A stretch of DNA of 56,367 nt from an uncultured Oscillospiraceae bacterium (GTDB lineage Bacteria; Bacillota; Clostridia; Oscillospirales; Oscillospiraceae), in assembly GCA_944385545.1 (NCBI GenBank), contig CALWXQ010000004.1, forward strand, positions 1 to 56,367, written 5' to 3'. Shown here in pieces: positions 47,690 through 56,128 of this stretch (position 1 is its first letter; each line of letters opens with the position of its first letter). Both the position numbers and the translations under genes were made by a program. The notes under the pieces were generated by a model. The model was not told where the DNA came from, searched no databases, and worked only from the letters and a program-made list of their open reading frames with translations.

Positions 47690-49270
47690 TTAACGTTTTT
47701 TCATTTTAAGTTTACCGATTAGAAACGTTATCCCCATAACGCTCCAGCAAATCGCCAGACCGGCCAGCAGCGCCTTGGCGCCGGTGGGCAGGGGGCCAAG
47801 GTTGACCTTGCCTGAGGAGGCGCTGATCTGATCCAGGCGGTACAGAGCGCTGACCTCCTGGAACAGGTCGTCCAAATTGTCCTCGGTGACGGGATTTCCC
47901 CGGCGGATGGACTTGTTGACGTTTTCAATGAGCTGCCCCGCGGCGTTGCGCAAGGAGGCGGAGCCGTTGAATACCGGGGTGACGAAGGTGTTGTGGATGT
48001 TCTGCTGAAGAAGCTGGGCGGCGTCGAGCTTCACGGAGTAGTACAGGTCGCTGTCCTCTCCCCGGCGGGACAGGTAGTCCCGGTATTCGGCGCTTTCCTG
48101 GGCCTTGGTGGTCACAGGCAGATACCCCTCCGTCTGGGAGTAGGCGATCTGCACCTCGTTGGTCAGCAGGTACTGGGCGAACAGCCAGGAGGCCACCACC
48201 TCCTGAGGATCGGCTTTGTTAAACACGCACAGGGAAGGCCCCTGGGAGATCATGGAGGGGTTCGCCGGGTCAAACTGGGGGATGGCCATGACCACGGTCT
48301 CAAAGGATACCAGCTTGTCCTCGGGAATGTCGATCAGAGGCGCGTCGGAGCCCATCCAGGTGGCGCCGGCGGTGGAGTCGATGGCGAAAACGCACTGTCC
48401 GGCGTTGAGGAAGTTGGCCGGATATCCCGCCAGCTTGAAGGTGTTGAAGGTTCGCTTCTCCACCTGATCGGCGATGGTCAGCAGCAGCTCCCGGGTGGTG
48501 TCGTTGAACAGCAAGATCTGGCCCCGGTTGGTGGAATACCCCGCTCCCTTCTGGTGGAGCATCTGGATCATCATATTGTCCGTGGACTTGTAGAGGAAGG
48601 GGATCAGCACCTTTTGTCCGTTGAGGAGGAAATTGCCCTGGTCGTCCTGGGCCATGGCGGCTTGGGACACTTCCCAGATAAAGTCCCAGGTCAGCTGCTC
48701 CGGCAAGCGATAGCCCAGCTTCTCCACATAGGTCTTGTTTACATAACAAGCCTCCGTGGATCGCATGAAGGGGACGGCGTAATGCTGGCCGCTGATGCGG
48801 CATTCCTCCAGAAATTTCGAAACCATCTGGGACTGCTCCGGCCCGTCGTAGCGCAGCTGACTGCCTCCCAGACCGTAGCCGGGGTGGGTGAACAGCTCGT
48901 CCAGGGGCACCACCGTGTCGGCGCCCGTGAGGTAGGTGGCGATGTGATCGGGATAGGTGATGCAGACGTTGGGAGTGGTGCCGGTGGAGATGTTGGTGAT
49001 TACGTCGTTGTAGATCTTGCCGTAGTCGGTGTACAGCCGCAGCTCCACGGTGATATTGGGGTAGAGGGACTGGAAATCCGCAATGGCCTGCTTGTAGATG
49101 TTCACCTGGGTCAGGTTGGTATCGTTCTTGGCCCAGAAGGTGATGCTGTAGTCGCGGCTGTCGTCGAAGGTCTCCGGCGGGGTGAAGGCCTTCTGCTCCC
49201 GGGAGCCGTGGCAGCCCGCCAGGCTCAGCACCAGACACACAAGGACGGTGAGGGAAAAAAGCTTTTTCAT
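47690..49270 (-). CDS. sugar ABC transporter substrate-binding lipoprotein with C-terminal membrane anchor
   Basis: Extracellular solute-binding protein family 1, 526 residues, longer than the usual 400-450. N-terminal signal with lipobox SLAGC (Cys20); DYSITFWAKNDTNLTQVNIY and YPNITVELRLYTDYGKIYND are typical of the family. Unusually, the C-terminus has a membrane helix (KALLAGLAICWSVMGITFLI) followed by the basic tail GKLKMKKR, so the protein is probably held at both ends. Its ATG overlaps the stop of the upstream permease gene by 4 bp. Last gene of the ATPase-permease-permease-SBP operon. The sugar is not known. Confidence 0.9.
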   Translation of the reverse strand: MKKLFSLTVLVCLVLSLAGCHGSREQKAFTPPETFDDSRDYSITFWAKNDTNLTQVNIYKQAIADFQSLYPNITVELRLYTDYGKIYNDVITNISTGTTPNVCITYPDHIATYLTGADTVVPLDELFTHPGYGLGGSQLRYDGPEQSQMVSKFLEECRISGQHYAVPFMRSTEACYVNKTYVEKLGYRLPEQLTWDFIWEVSQAAMAQDDQGNFLLNGQKVLIPFLYKSTDNMMIQMLHQKGAGYSTNRGQILLFNDTTRELLLTIADQVEKRTFNTFKLAGYPANFLNAGQCVFAIDSTAGATWMGSDAPLIDIPEDKLVSFETVVMAIPQFDPANPSMISQGPSLCVFNKADPQEVVASWLFAQYLLTNEVQIAYSQTEGYLPVTTKAQESAEYRDYLSRRGEDSDLYYSVKLDAAQLLQQNIHNTFVTPVFNGSASLRNAAGQLIENVNKSIRRGNPVTEDNLDDLFQEVSALYRLDQISASSGKVNLGPLPTGAKALLAGLAICWSVMGITFLIGKLKMKKR

Positions 49271-50130
49271 CCCTTCATCCCTCCTTTTGCCACCCCTGCC
49301 ATGATCCTGCGGCGGAAGATCAGGAACAGCACGATCAGCGGCGCGGAAATCACCACCACAGCCGCCATCATCGCCGGGATGTTCTCCCGGCCGAAGCCGG
49401 TTTCCCGGAGCTGCTGAATGCCGTTGGACACCAGGTAGTAGCTGGGATCATCGGTGATCAGCCGGGGCCAGACGTAGGAATTCCAGCACTCAATGACCTT
49501 CAAAATGGTGATGGTGACCACAGTGGGCTTGCAGATGGGGATCATCACCTTCCACAGGTACTTCAGATCCGAGGTGCCGTCCACCTTGGCGGCGTAGTAC
49601 AACTCGTCGGGGATCTGGGAGAAGTGCTCCTTCAGCAGGTAGATGTAGAACACCGATGTGACGCTGGGCAGGATCAGGCCGGTGAAGGTATTGCGCAGAT
49701 CCAGCTCGGTGATGGTGACAAAGTTGGTGATCACCACTAACTCGCTGGGGATCATCATAAAGGACAGAAACAAGGTAAACACCAGCTCCTTGCCGGGGAA
49801 GCGCAGCCGGGAGAAGGCGAAGGCCGCCAGCACCGTCACCAGGAGCATCAGGGCGGTGGTAGCCAGGGCGAAGATCACGGTGTTGAGGAAATACCCGGCC
49901 AGAGGCACCTCGGTAAAGGCCTGGACGTAATTGTCCAGGGTAGGATCCAGGGTATACAGCTGGGGGGTCCACTCGGCGTTGTAAGCGCCGTAGCGTTTCA
50001 CCGAGGTAAGCACCATCCAGTAGAAGGGGAACAGTACGGCTCCGGCCCAGCAGGTGAGCAGGGTATAGGTCAGCGCCTTCCCCACCCGGCGGCGGGTCAG
50101 GGCGGCTTTTTCCAGTTTGGCATAGTCCAT
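49267..50130 (-). CDS. carbohydrate ABC transporter permease (MalG/UgpE type)
   Basis: Membrane permease subunit of 287 residues with six segments. The binding-protein-dependent transport motif EAA...G appears as YAAKVDGTSDLKYLWKVMIP near residue 181, and the N-terminal segment TYTLLTCWAGAVLFPFYWMV is typical of the MalG group. Overlaps the binding protein gene and lies 12 bp after the MalF-like permease gene. The start at 50130 follows AAGGAGG. Confidence 0.94.
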   Translation of the reverse strand: MDYAKLEKAALTRRRVGKALTYTLLTCWAGAVLFPFYWMVLTSVKRYGAYNAEWTPQLYTLDPTLDNYVQAFTEVPLAGYFLNTVIFALATTALMLLVTVLAAFAFSRLRFPGKELVFTLFLSFMMIPSELVVITNFVTITELDLRNTFTGLILPSVTSVFYIYLLKEHFSQIPDELYYAAKVDGTSDLKYLWKVMIPICKPTVVTITILKVIECWNSYVWPRLITDDPSYYLVSNGIQQLRETGFGRENIPAMMAAVVVISAPLIVLFLIFRRRIMAGVAKGGMKG

Positions 50131-50142
50131 AGTACCGCCTCC

Positions 50143-51033
50143 TTAATAGTGGACGTGCTTCCTGCTCACCGACAGATTGATGCAGGTGATGGTCAGTACG
50201 ATGACGAACAGGATAATGGCGGCGGCAGAGGCGTAGGAGGGGTAGCCGCCGGCATCGCCGTAGAGCATGTCGTAGATATAGCCCACGATGGTGTTCATTC
50301 CCGCGGCGTTGAGATCCACGCCGAACAGGGCCACCGCGTCGGAGTAGGCCTTAAAGGCTCCGATGAAGCCGGTGATCACCAGATAGAACACAGTGGGAGA
50401 GATCATGGGCAGGGTGATCCGGGTGAAGATCCGCAGCTTGGAGGTGCCGTCTATCCGGGCGGCGTTGTAGTAGGTCGGATCCACCGAGGCCAGCGCGCTG
50501 GTGAGGATCAGAATCTTAAACGGCATAACGATCCAAACGGTGTACAGGCATAGCACCAGCATTTTGGCCCAGTAAGGCCCGTCGATAAAGTCGATGGGAG
50601 CGACGCCGAACCAGCTGAGCACTAGATTGGCCAGACCGTCGGTGTAGGGGGTGCGCTTGAATAGGATCATAAACACCAGGCCCACCGCCAGGGTATTGGT
50701 GACGTAGGGCAGGAAGTAAATGGTCTGGTACAGCTCCCGGAGCCTGCGGACGGAGCTTAAGGCCAGGGAGATCAGCAGGGACAGTCCGGTGGACACCGGC
50801 ACGGTGATGATCACCAGCAGGAAGGTGTTCTTCACCGCCTGGAGGAAGTAGGGATCCCGCAGCACGTAGGAATAGTTATACAGGCCCACGCCCCAGTAGG
50901 TCTGGGAGGCAAAGTTATACCCTTCTTCCAGGGAGTAGACGCACACGTCAACCAGGGGATACACCAGGAAGGCCCCCAGGAAGGCCATGGCGGGCAGAAG
51001 ATACAGCCAGCCCTTGGGTTGGTTCTTTTCCAT
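50143..51033 (-). CDS. carbohydrate ABC transporter permease (MalF/UgpA type)
   Basis: Membrane permease subunit, 296 residues, six segments. WLYLLPAMAFLGAFLVYPLV near residue 9 and the EAA-like loop YNAARIDGTSKLRIFTRITLP near 192 are family hallmarks. The start at 51033 follows GAGGAGG by 6 nt; an ATG 15 nt upstream precedes that site. Pairs with the MalG-like permease to form the membrane channel. Confidence 0.94.
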   Translation of the reverse strand: MEKNQPKGWLYLLPAMAFLGAFLVYPLVDVCVYSLEEGYNFASQTYWGVGLYNYSYVLRDPYFLQAVKNTFLLVIITVPVSTGLSLLISLALSSVRRLRELYQTIYFLPYVTNTLAVGLVFMILFKRTPYTDGLANLVLSWFGVAPIDFIDGPYWAKMLVLCLYTVWIVMPFKILILTSALASVDPTYYNAARIDGTSKLRIFTRITLPMISPTVFYLVITGFIGAFKAYSDAVALFGVDLNAAGMNTIVGYIYDMLYGDAGGYPSYASAAAIILFVIVLTITCINLSVSRKHVHY

Positions 51034-51044
51034 AGGGAGCCTCC

Positions 51045-52139
51045 TCAAAAGCGGATCCGTTCCCCGGTATCCCGATGGAACAGGAAGACCTTGTCCGGCT
51101 TCAGGGCAAAGCGGACGTTGTCCCCGGCAGGCGCCGCGGCCTCCCGGGCGCTGACGATGGCCCGGATTACCGGGGCATGATGATCCGGGTGGGCGGACAA
51201 TATGGTTACATCCCGGCCCATGACCTCCACGCCCCGGAACGCGCAGCGCAGGGGGCCGTCTGCCTGGGGCAGGAAGCCCTCGGGGCGGACGGCGGCGGTG
51301 ACCGGCTGATCCGGCAGTCCGGGGGTCTGGAGCACCGCTTCGCCGCCCAGGTACAGCTGACCGCCGCGGATGTCGCCGGCAAAGGCATTGATGGGAGGAT
51401 TGCCCAGGAACCGGGCAACGAACAGATTGGCCGGGTCGTCGTACACCGCCTGAGGGGCGCCGGTTTGCTGGATCACGCCGTCCTTCATCACCACGATCAG
51501 GTCGGAGATGGACATGGCCTCCTCCTGATCGTGGGTGACGAAGACCGTGGTGATTCCTGTGGAGCGCTGGATCCGGCGGATCTCCTCCCGGGTTTGGAGC
51601 CGCAGCCGGGCGTCCAGGTTGGACAGCGGCTCGTCCAGCAGCAGGATCCGGGGCATCTTCACCAGGGCCCGGGCAATGGCTACCCGCTGCTGCTGACCGC
51701 CGGAAAGCTCTCCGGGCCTGCGGTCCATCAGCTCCTGGATCTGTACCAGCTTGGCGGCCTCCAGGGCCATTTGGGCCATTTGGGCCTTGGTGAGCTTCTC
51801 CTTGCCCTTCCGGTTCTCCAGGGGGAAGGTGATGTTCTGCTTCACCGTCAGATGGGGGTACAGGGCGTAATTCTGAAACACCAAGCCCACCCCCCGGTGC
51901 TCCGGGGGCAGATCGGTGACGTCGTCTTCTCCGAAGAAGATTCGTCCGGAGGTGGGCTTTTGCAGCCCGGACAGCAGGTTCAGCGTGGTGGACTTGCCAC
52001 AGCCCGAGGGGCCGAGGAGGCCCACCAGCTTCCCGTGGGGGATGCGGAAGGTGAAGTCTTTCACCGCCACCACCGGCTGGGGCTGTTTCTTTCCACGGCC
52101 GGGGAATTCCTTCGTCAGATTCTGCAAGGTGACATTCAT
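51045..52139 (-). CDS. ABC transporter ATP-binding protein (UgpC/MsmK type)
   Basis: ATPase of a carbohydrate importer, 364 residues. Walker A GPSGCGKSTT near residue 42, Q-loop FQNYALYPH near 86, signature LSGGQQQRVAIARAL near 141, Walker B ILLLDEPLSNLDA near 163, switch VTHDQEEAM near 198, then TOBE/OB domains (about 240-364) that in relatives bind regulatory proteins. The start at 52139 gives MNVTLQNLTKEF; the site AGGAAAGG is rather distant. First gene of the operon. ATPases of this type are often shared between several sugar importers. Confidence 0.94.
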   Translation of the reverse strand: MNVTLQNLTKEFPGRGKKQPQPVVAVKDFTFRIPHGKLVGLLGPSGCGKSTTLNLLSGLQKPTSGRIFFGEDDVTDLPPEHRGVGLVFQNYALYPHLTVKQNITFPLENRKGKEKLTKAQMAQMALEAAKLVQIQELMDRRPGELSGGQQQRVAIARALVKMPRILLLDEPLSNLDARLRLQTREEIRRIQRSTGITTVFVTHDQEEAMSISDLIVVMKDGVIQQTGAPQAVYDDPANLFVARFLGNPPINAFAGDIRGGQLYLGGEAVLQTPGLPDQPVTAAVRPEGFLPQADGPLRCAFRGVEVMGRDVTILSAHPDHHAPVIRAIVSAREAAAPAGDNVRFALKPDKVFLFHRDTGERIRF

Positions 52140-52201
52140 GGAATCACATGCCTTTCCTGTTACACAGTGGCGCTGCCGCCATACCGGCAACGATATCTAT
52201 T

Positions 52202-52230
52202 ATTATAGGCCATGGGTTACGGTTTTGCAA
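52202..52230 (-). promoter_or_regulatory. promoter of the sugar ABC operon
   Basis: Minus strand TTGCAA (52225-52230), 17-bp spacer, TATAAT (52202-52207), 62 bp upstream of the first gene. Confidence 0.8.
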
Positions 52231-52237
52231 GAAGGAA

Positions 52238-52273
52238 TGGGCTTGTCTCAAAACCATGTTCGAGACAAGCCCA
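52238..52273. terminator. terminator after the TRAP permease gene
   Basis: 12-bp stem TGGGCTTGTCTC/GAGACAAGCCCA with a 12-nt loop. Read on the minus strand the loop begins GAAC and ends GTTTT, as in the hairpins at 15109 and 25019. The U tract is weak (ATTCCTTCTT). It ends only 8 bp before the -35 of the next operon. Confidence 0.7.
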
Positions 52274-52301
52274 TGTGGGTTTCTGGCCGATTTGACTTGG
52301 G

Positions 52302-54257
52302 TTATACGGTGGCCGGGGTTTTCCTTTTGCTGGCGTACTGAATCAGGGCCACCACGCCTACCAGGACAATGCCAATCAGATCCGTAATGGGATCCGGATC
52401 GATGAGCAGCAGACCGCCCAAGGCGATGACGATCCGCTGATAGGCGGGCATGTGGTGCAGCAGGTAGCCTTCCAAGGACGCGGCGACGGAGAAGATGCCC
52501 ACGAAGGAGGTGATGCAGATGGTGATGACCTCCCAGACCGTGGTATCGATGAACAAAATGGCGGGGTTCAGGGCGAAGATGTAAGGCACGATGAAGGCGG
52601 CGATGGCCAGCTTGGTGGAGGTCAGGGCGGTCTTCATGGGGTTCGCCTGGGCGATAGCGGCGCCGGCGTAGGCGGCCAGGGCCACCGGAGGCGTCAGATC
52701 CGCCACGATGCCGAAGTAGAACACGAAGAAGTGGGCCGCGATGGCAGGAACGCCCATACGAATGAGAATGGGGGCGCAGGTGGAGGCCATGATGCAGTAG
52801 TTGGCGGTGGTAGGCACGCCCATACCCAGGACGATGCAGCAGACCATGGTCAGGAACAGGGCGATGATCACGTGCTCCCCGGCCAGGGTGACGATGCCGT
52901 TAATCAGGGTGTTGGCCAGGCCGGTCATGGTAATGGTGCCGGCGATGATCCCCGCCACGCCGCAGGCGGCGGCTACGGTGATGGTGCCCTGTCCGCCGGC
53001 GGCCAAAGCCTCCAGGATCCGCTTGGGGGTGATGCGGTTGCCTTTATTGAACAGGGAGACGAAGATGGCGGCCAGGATGGCGATGGCGGCGGCATACTGG
53101 ATGCTGCGCTGGCTGGTACCCACCAGGTAGATCAGCAGGGCCAGGGGCAGCAGCAGATACGTCTGCTTCAGCAGGGGCTTGAGCTTGGGCAGCTCCTCCT
53201 TGGGCAGGCCCTTCAGGCCCAGCTTCTTGGCCTCCAGGTGGACGGCCACAAAAACGCCGATGAAATACAGAACCGCGGGCAAAATGGCCTTCACGGCGAT
53301 GGTGCTGTAGGGCACCTGGACGTAGTCGGCCATTAAGAAGGCGGCGGCGCCCATAATGGGGGGCATGATCTGCCCGCCGGTGGAGGCGGCGGCTTCCGCG
53401 GCTCCGGCGAACTCGGGCTTATAGCCGGTCTTCTTCATCAGGGGGATGGTGACGGAGCCGCTGCCCACGGTATTGGCGACGGAGGAGCCGGAAACCATGC
53501 CCTCCATGGCGCTGGCTACCACGGCCACCTTGGCCGGGCCGCCGGAGAAGCCGCCTACAAAGGCGTTGGCGATGTTGATGAAGAAGTCGGCGATGCCGGT
53601 ACGCTCCAAGAAGGCACCGAAGATGATGAACACCACGATGAACTTAGAGCACACATTCACCGGGGTAGAGAAGATGCCTTCCTTGCTGTAGAACAGGTAG
53701 CGCACGGCATAGTTGAGCCTGCCCCACAGGGAGGGGTTCGCCAGGCCCCAGATCAGGGCGTAGACGATGAAGAACGCCGCTACGCACAAAATGGGGATGC
53801 CCACGCTCCGGCGGCAGACCTCTGCCAGGGACACGATGCCCACGATGCCGATGAGGATCTGATACCATTGAAAGAAGCTGCCCTGCTGGATGATGGTCAT
53901 GGCGTTGAAGGTGAAATACAGGAACGCCGCCGTACCGGCGATCATCATCACCACGTCATACCAGGGGATGTGATTGACTTTCTGCTGGCCCTTCCGGGCG
54001 GGGAAGACCAGGAAGCCCAAAAATACGATAAAGGCCACGAAGGAGGTCAAACGGATCTCCTCCAGCCAGCTGGCGAACAGGGTTACGTACAGGCAGAACA
54101 GGGAGAAGGCGGCCAGAACGCAGGTCACAGCGATTTTGGGCGCGCCTTCCCAGATTCGGACGTTGGACTCCCGGTCGTACTTTTTCATCACGGATTCCAG
54201 ATCCATAGGCTGCTCTGCCTGGGGAGCTGCTTGGTTTTTTTTCTTGAACAAAGCCAT
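52302..54257 (-). CDS. TRAP transporter fused permease (DctQM type, TAXI system)
   Basis: Membrane component of a TRAP-TAXI secondary importer, 651 residues with about 16-18 hydrophobic segments. The N-terminal about 180 residues correspond to the small DctQ subunit, the rest to DctM; GMVSGSSVANTVGSGSVTIP near 258 and GGQIMPPIMGAAAFLMADYV near 300 are the DctM substrate-path motifs. AGGAGG precedes the start at 54257. The binding protein gene lies just upstream in the same direction. Substrates of this class are carboxylates or related small acids driven by an ion gradient; the actual one is unknown. Confidence 0.95.
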   Translation of the reverse strand: MALFKKKNQAAPQAEQPMDLESVMKKYDRESNVRIWEGAPKIAVTCVLAAFSLFCLYVTLFASWLEEIRLTSFVAFIVFLGFLVFPARKGQQKVNHIPWYDVVMMIAGTAAFLYFTFNAMTIIQQGSFFQWYQILIGIVGIVSLAEVCRRSVGIPILCVAAFFIVYALIWGLANPSLWGRLNYAVRYLFYSKEGIFSTPVNVCSKFIVVFIIFGAFLERTGIADFFINIANAFVGGFSGGPAKVAVVASAMEGMVSGSSVANTVGSGSVTIPLMKKTGYKPEFAGAAEAAASTGGQIMPPIMGAAAFLMADYVQVPYSTIAVKAILPAVLYFIGVFVAVHLEAKKLGLKGLPKEELPKLKPLLKQTYLLLPLALLIYLVGTSQRSIQYAAAIAILAAIFVSLFNKGNRITPKRILEALAAGGQGTITVAAACGVAGIIAGTITMTGLANTLINGIVTLAGEHVIIALFLTMVCCIVLGMGVPTTANYCIMASTCAPILIRMGVPAIAAHFFVFYFGIVADLTPPVALAAYAGAAIAQANPMKTALTSTKLAIAAFIVPYIFALNPAILFIDTTVWEVITICITSFVGIFSVAASLEGYLLHHMPAYQRIVIALGGLLLIDPDPITDLIGIVLVGVVALIQYASKRKTPATV

Positions 54258-54282
54258 GGGATACCTCCTGAGATATGGTAAG

Positions 54283-54315
54283 AACCAGCCGCGGCTGTTA
54301 CCGCCGCGGCTGGTT
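54283..54315 (-). terminator. intercistronic hairpin between TAXI and permease genes
   Basis: 12-bp stem AACCAGCCGCGG/CCGCGGCTGGTT with a 9-nt loop and a poor U tract (GGTTCTTACC). Such hairpins commonly reduce readthrough or stabilise the upstream message so that the binding protein is made in excess. Confidence 0.65.
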
Positions 54316-54332
54316 GGTATGGGCCGGGGACG

Positions 54333-55298
54333 TTATTCGGTGGGAACGGTGACGCCCTGCTCGGCGAAGTACTTGGCCGCGCCGGAATGGAAGGGGACGG
54401 TCATGCCGGAGGTGGCGTTCTCCACGGACAGCTCAGCACCCTTGCCGTTTTCCACGGTGATGGCGTCGACGTTGTCGAAGATGGCCTTGGTCAGGTTGTA
54501 AACGGCTTCCTCGTCGGCAGAGGCGGAGACGATGAGGGTGGCTTTGACGGTGACGGTGGTCACGTCAGCGTCCTGGCCGGGATAGGTGCCGGCGGGAACG
54601 GTGTAGGCGGTGTAGAAGGGGCAGTCGGCCATGACCTTATCGCCGATGGCGCCGTCGATGGGCACCAGGTAAGCGCTGTTGGTGGTGCACAGCTCGGTGA
54701 TGGCGGCGGTGGGGGCGCCGGCGACGATGAAGGCGGCGTCGATCTTGCCGTCCTTCATGGCCTCGGTGCTGTCAGCGAAGCTCAGGTACTGGGCCTGGAC
54801 GTCCTCCTCGGTCAGACCGGCGGCGTTGAGCACGTCCATGGCGTTGAAGTAGGTGCCGGAGCCGGGGGCGCCGATGGAGACGCTCTTACCCGCCAGGTCA
54901 GCCACAGACGTGATCTCGGGATCCATGGTGATCAGCTGGACAGCCTCGGCGTACAGACCGGCGACAACCCGGAAGGAGTCCACCTTACCGTTGGTTTCAA
55001 AGGAGCGGATGCCGTCCCAAGCGTAGGCCATAACGTCAGACTGGACGGCGCCCAGCTGGTAGTCACCGGCGGCGATGCCTTCGATATTGGCCTTGGAGCC
55101 GTCGGTGGAGACCACGGTGACGGCGATGCCGGCGTGATTCCTGATGTACTGGCCCAGCACGCCGCCGAAGGCGTAGTAGGTGCCGGAGGTGCTGCCGGTG
55201 CCCATGGTCATCTCGCCGGAGGTGGAACCGCCGCAGGCAGCCAGGGTGAGGATCAAAGCCATAGCCAATACAATGGAAAGAAGCTTCTTCGTTTTCAT
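54333..55298 (-). CDS. TAXI-family TRAP substrate-binding lipoprotein
   Basis: Periplasmic-type binding protein anchored as a lipoprotein, 321 residues. Signal MKTKKLLSIVLAMALILTLA with lipobox TLAAC, then TMGTGSTSGTYYAFGGVLG near residue 32, VVSTDGSKANIEGIAAGDYQ near 62 and VSIGAPGSGTYFNAMDVLNA near 140, which are TAXI signatures. I choose ATG 55298 since GGAGG lies 8 nt upstream; ATG 55304 is only 2 nt from it. It works with the fused permease downstream. Confidence 0.94.
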   Translation of the reverse strand: MKTKKLLSIVLAMALILTLAACGGSTSGEMTMGTGSTSGTYYAFGGVLGQYIRNHAGIAVTVVSTDGSKANIEGIAAGDYQLGAVQSDVMAYAWDGIRSFETNGKVDSFRVVAGLYAEAVQLITMDPEITSVADLAGKSVSIGAPGSGTYFNAMDVLNAAGLTEEDVQAQYLSFADSTEAMKDGKIDAAFIVAGAPTAAITELCTTNSAYLVPIDGAIGDKVMADCPFYTAYTVPAGTYPGQDADVTTVTVKATLIVSASADEEAVYNLTKAIFDNVDAITVENGKGAELSVENATSGMTVPFHSGAAKYFAEQGVTVPTE

Positions 55299-55348
55299 TT
55301 TCATTTCCTCCTTCTGGGATACGGGTGTTTTCAAAGGGTTATGGAAAA

Positions 55349-55377
55349 ATTATACAACCGTTCTTGCATTTTTGCAA
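55349..55377 (-). promoter_or_regulatory. promoter of the TAXI-TRAP operon
   Basis: Minus strand TTGCAA (55372-55377), 17-bp spacer, TATAAT (55349-55354), 51 bp upstream of the start codon. The spacer and -35 contain the inverted pair TTGCAAAAATGCAA, a possible operator. Confidence 0.8.
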
Positions 55378-55599
55378 GGACAAAAAATAGGATTTGTCAG
55401 GGAAAAGATTCCCAAGTTTTATTAACTGAGAACTTTTTCACAAAAAAAGCATGGAAAATGCGCAAAAAATCACCGGTTTTCAAACCACGCCGTCTATGCG
55501 GGTTTCATGGGATTGTGCAAGATGAACAATAATTCTAAAAAAACCATCGGAAATTTCTTCTATCTGCCGAATTCTCCTTGTGTCGAAGAAAAACGTATT

Positions 55600-55889
55600 T
55601 TGTATATGGACAAAAACGGTATTTCATCCGCCGCTGTCGGGAACATTCGTGGCGAACAGTGAAACCCGATGTCCCGCGGCTTGCAAAACGGCGCGTAAGG
55701 ACGACCGCCATCGGCGGCGCGGAGAGCGGCCCGCCAGCCGCTTACGCTGTCATTCATCACCGCGACTGCGGGATCTTCTCCCAGGGACGGAGCAAGGCGG
55801 GTTTACAGCGGGAACAAACATTAGCATGAAGACGGCCTTGGGCCTCAGCCGACGTCCCAGTTGGGATGTGGGCTTAGGCTTTCTTTTTG
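55600..55889 (+). ncRNA. candidate structured non-coding RNA
   Basis: Gene-free stretch of about 750 bp between the TRAP operon and the last gene. Within it several helices follow each other: GCCGC(55630)/GCGGC(55676) stacked on TCGGG(55637)/CCCGA(55665); GCGTAAG(55693)/CTTACGC(55741) enclosing CCGCC-ATC-GGCGG(55705-55717); then an intrinsic terminator at 55842-55889. The open frames across this stretch show no recognisable protein. A clear promoter was not found (TTGTGT near 55578 with TATATG is poor), so the 5' end is a guess. It matches no RNA family I know. 55890-56040 shows nothing convincing. Confidence 0.35.
55842..55889 (+). terminator. plus-strand intrinsic terminator
   Basis: Long stem: GCCT/AGGC, AGCC/GGCT, ACGTCCC/GGGATGT with single mismatches between blocks and an AGTT loop, followed by TTTCTTTTT. 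No plus-strand protein gene precedes it. Confidence 0.75.
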
Positions 55890-56040
55890 CGCTAAAGTCG
55901 TTCTTTGGAACAAGTTTCCGCTCTTTTTATTGCCATCGACGAATTTTATGGGACGGTGTTTGCTCATGCGCCGGACAACCGCTTGGCGGCGGTTATGGCG
56001 TATTCGCCTATCCGTTCAAAGTCCGCTTCCGGGTCAAGGC

Positions 56041-56082
56041 AAAAAAAAGAGCAGCCGTTTTCTTCGCTGAAAACAGCTGCCC
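56041..56082 (-). terminator. terminator of the last minus-strand gene
   Basis: On the minus strand GGCAGCTGTTTTC pairs with GAAAACGGCTGC(T) around an AGCGAA loop, followed by eight U residues, about 50 bp beyond the stop codon at 56129. Confidence 0.85.
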
Positions 56083-56128
56083 TGTGGGTTTCTATTCAAT
56101 TGTGAGGTGGGGAATATATGGGAAATTG

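Noticed and set aside
55905-56105. Short plus-strand frame starting TTG at 55905
   Set aside because: The stretch FIAIDEFYGTVFAHAPDNRL looks faintly protein-like, but there is no ribosome site, the codon usage is not that of the neighbours, and the frame crosses the terminator stem of the minus-strand gene.
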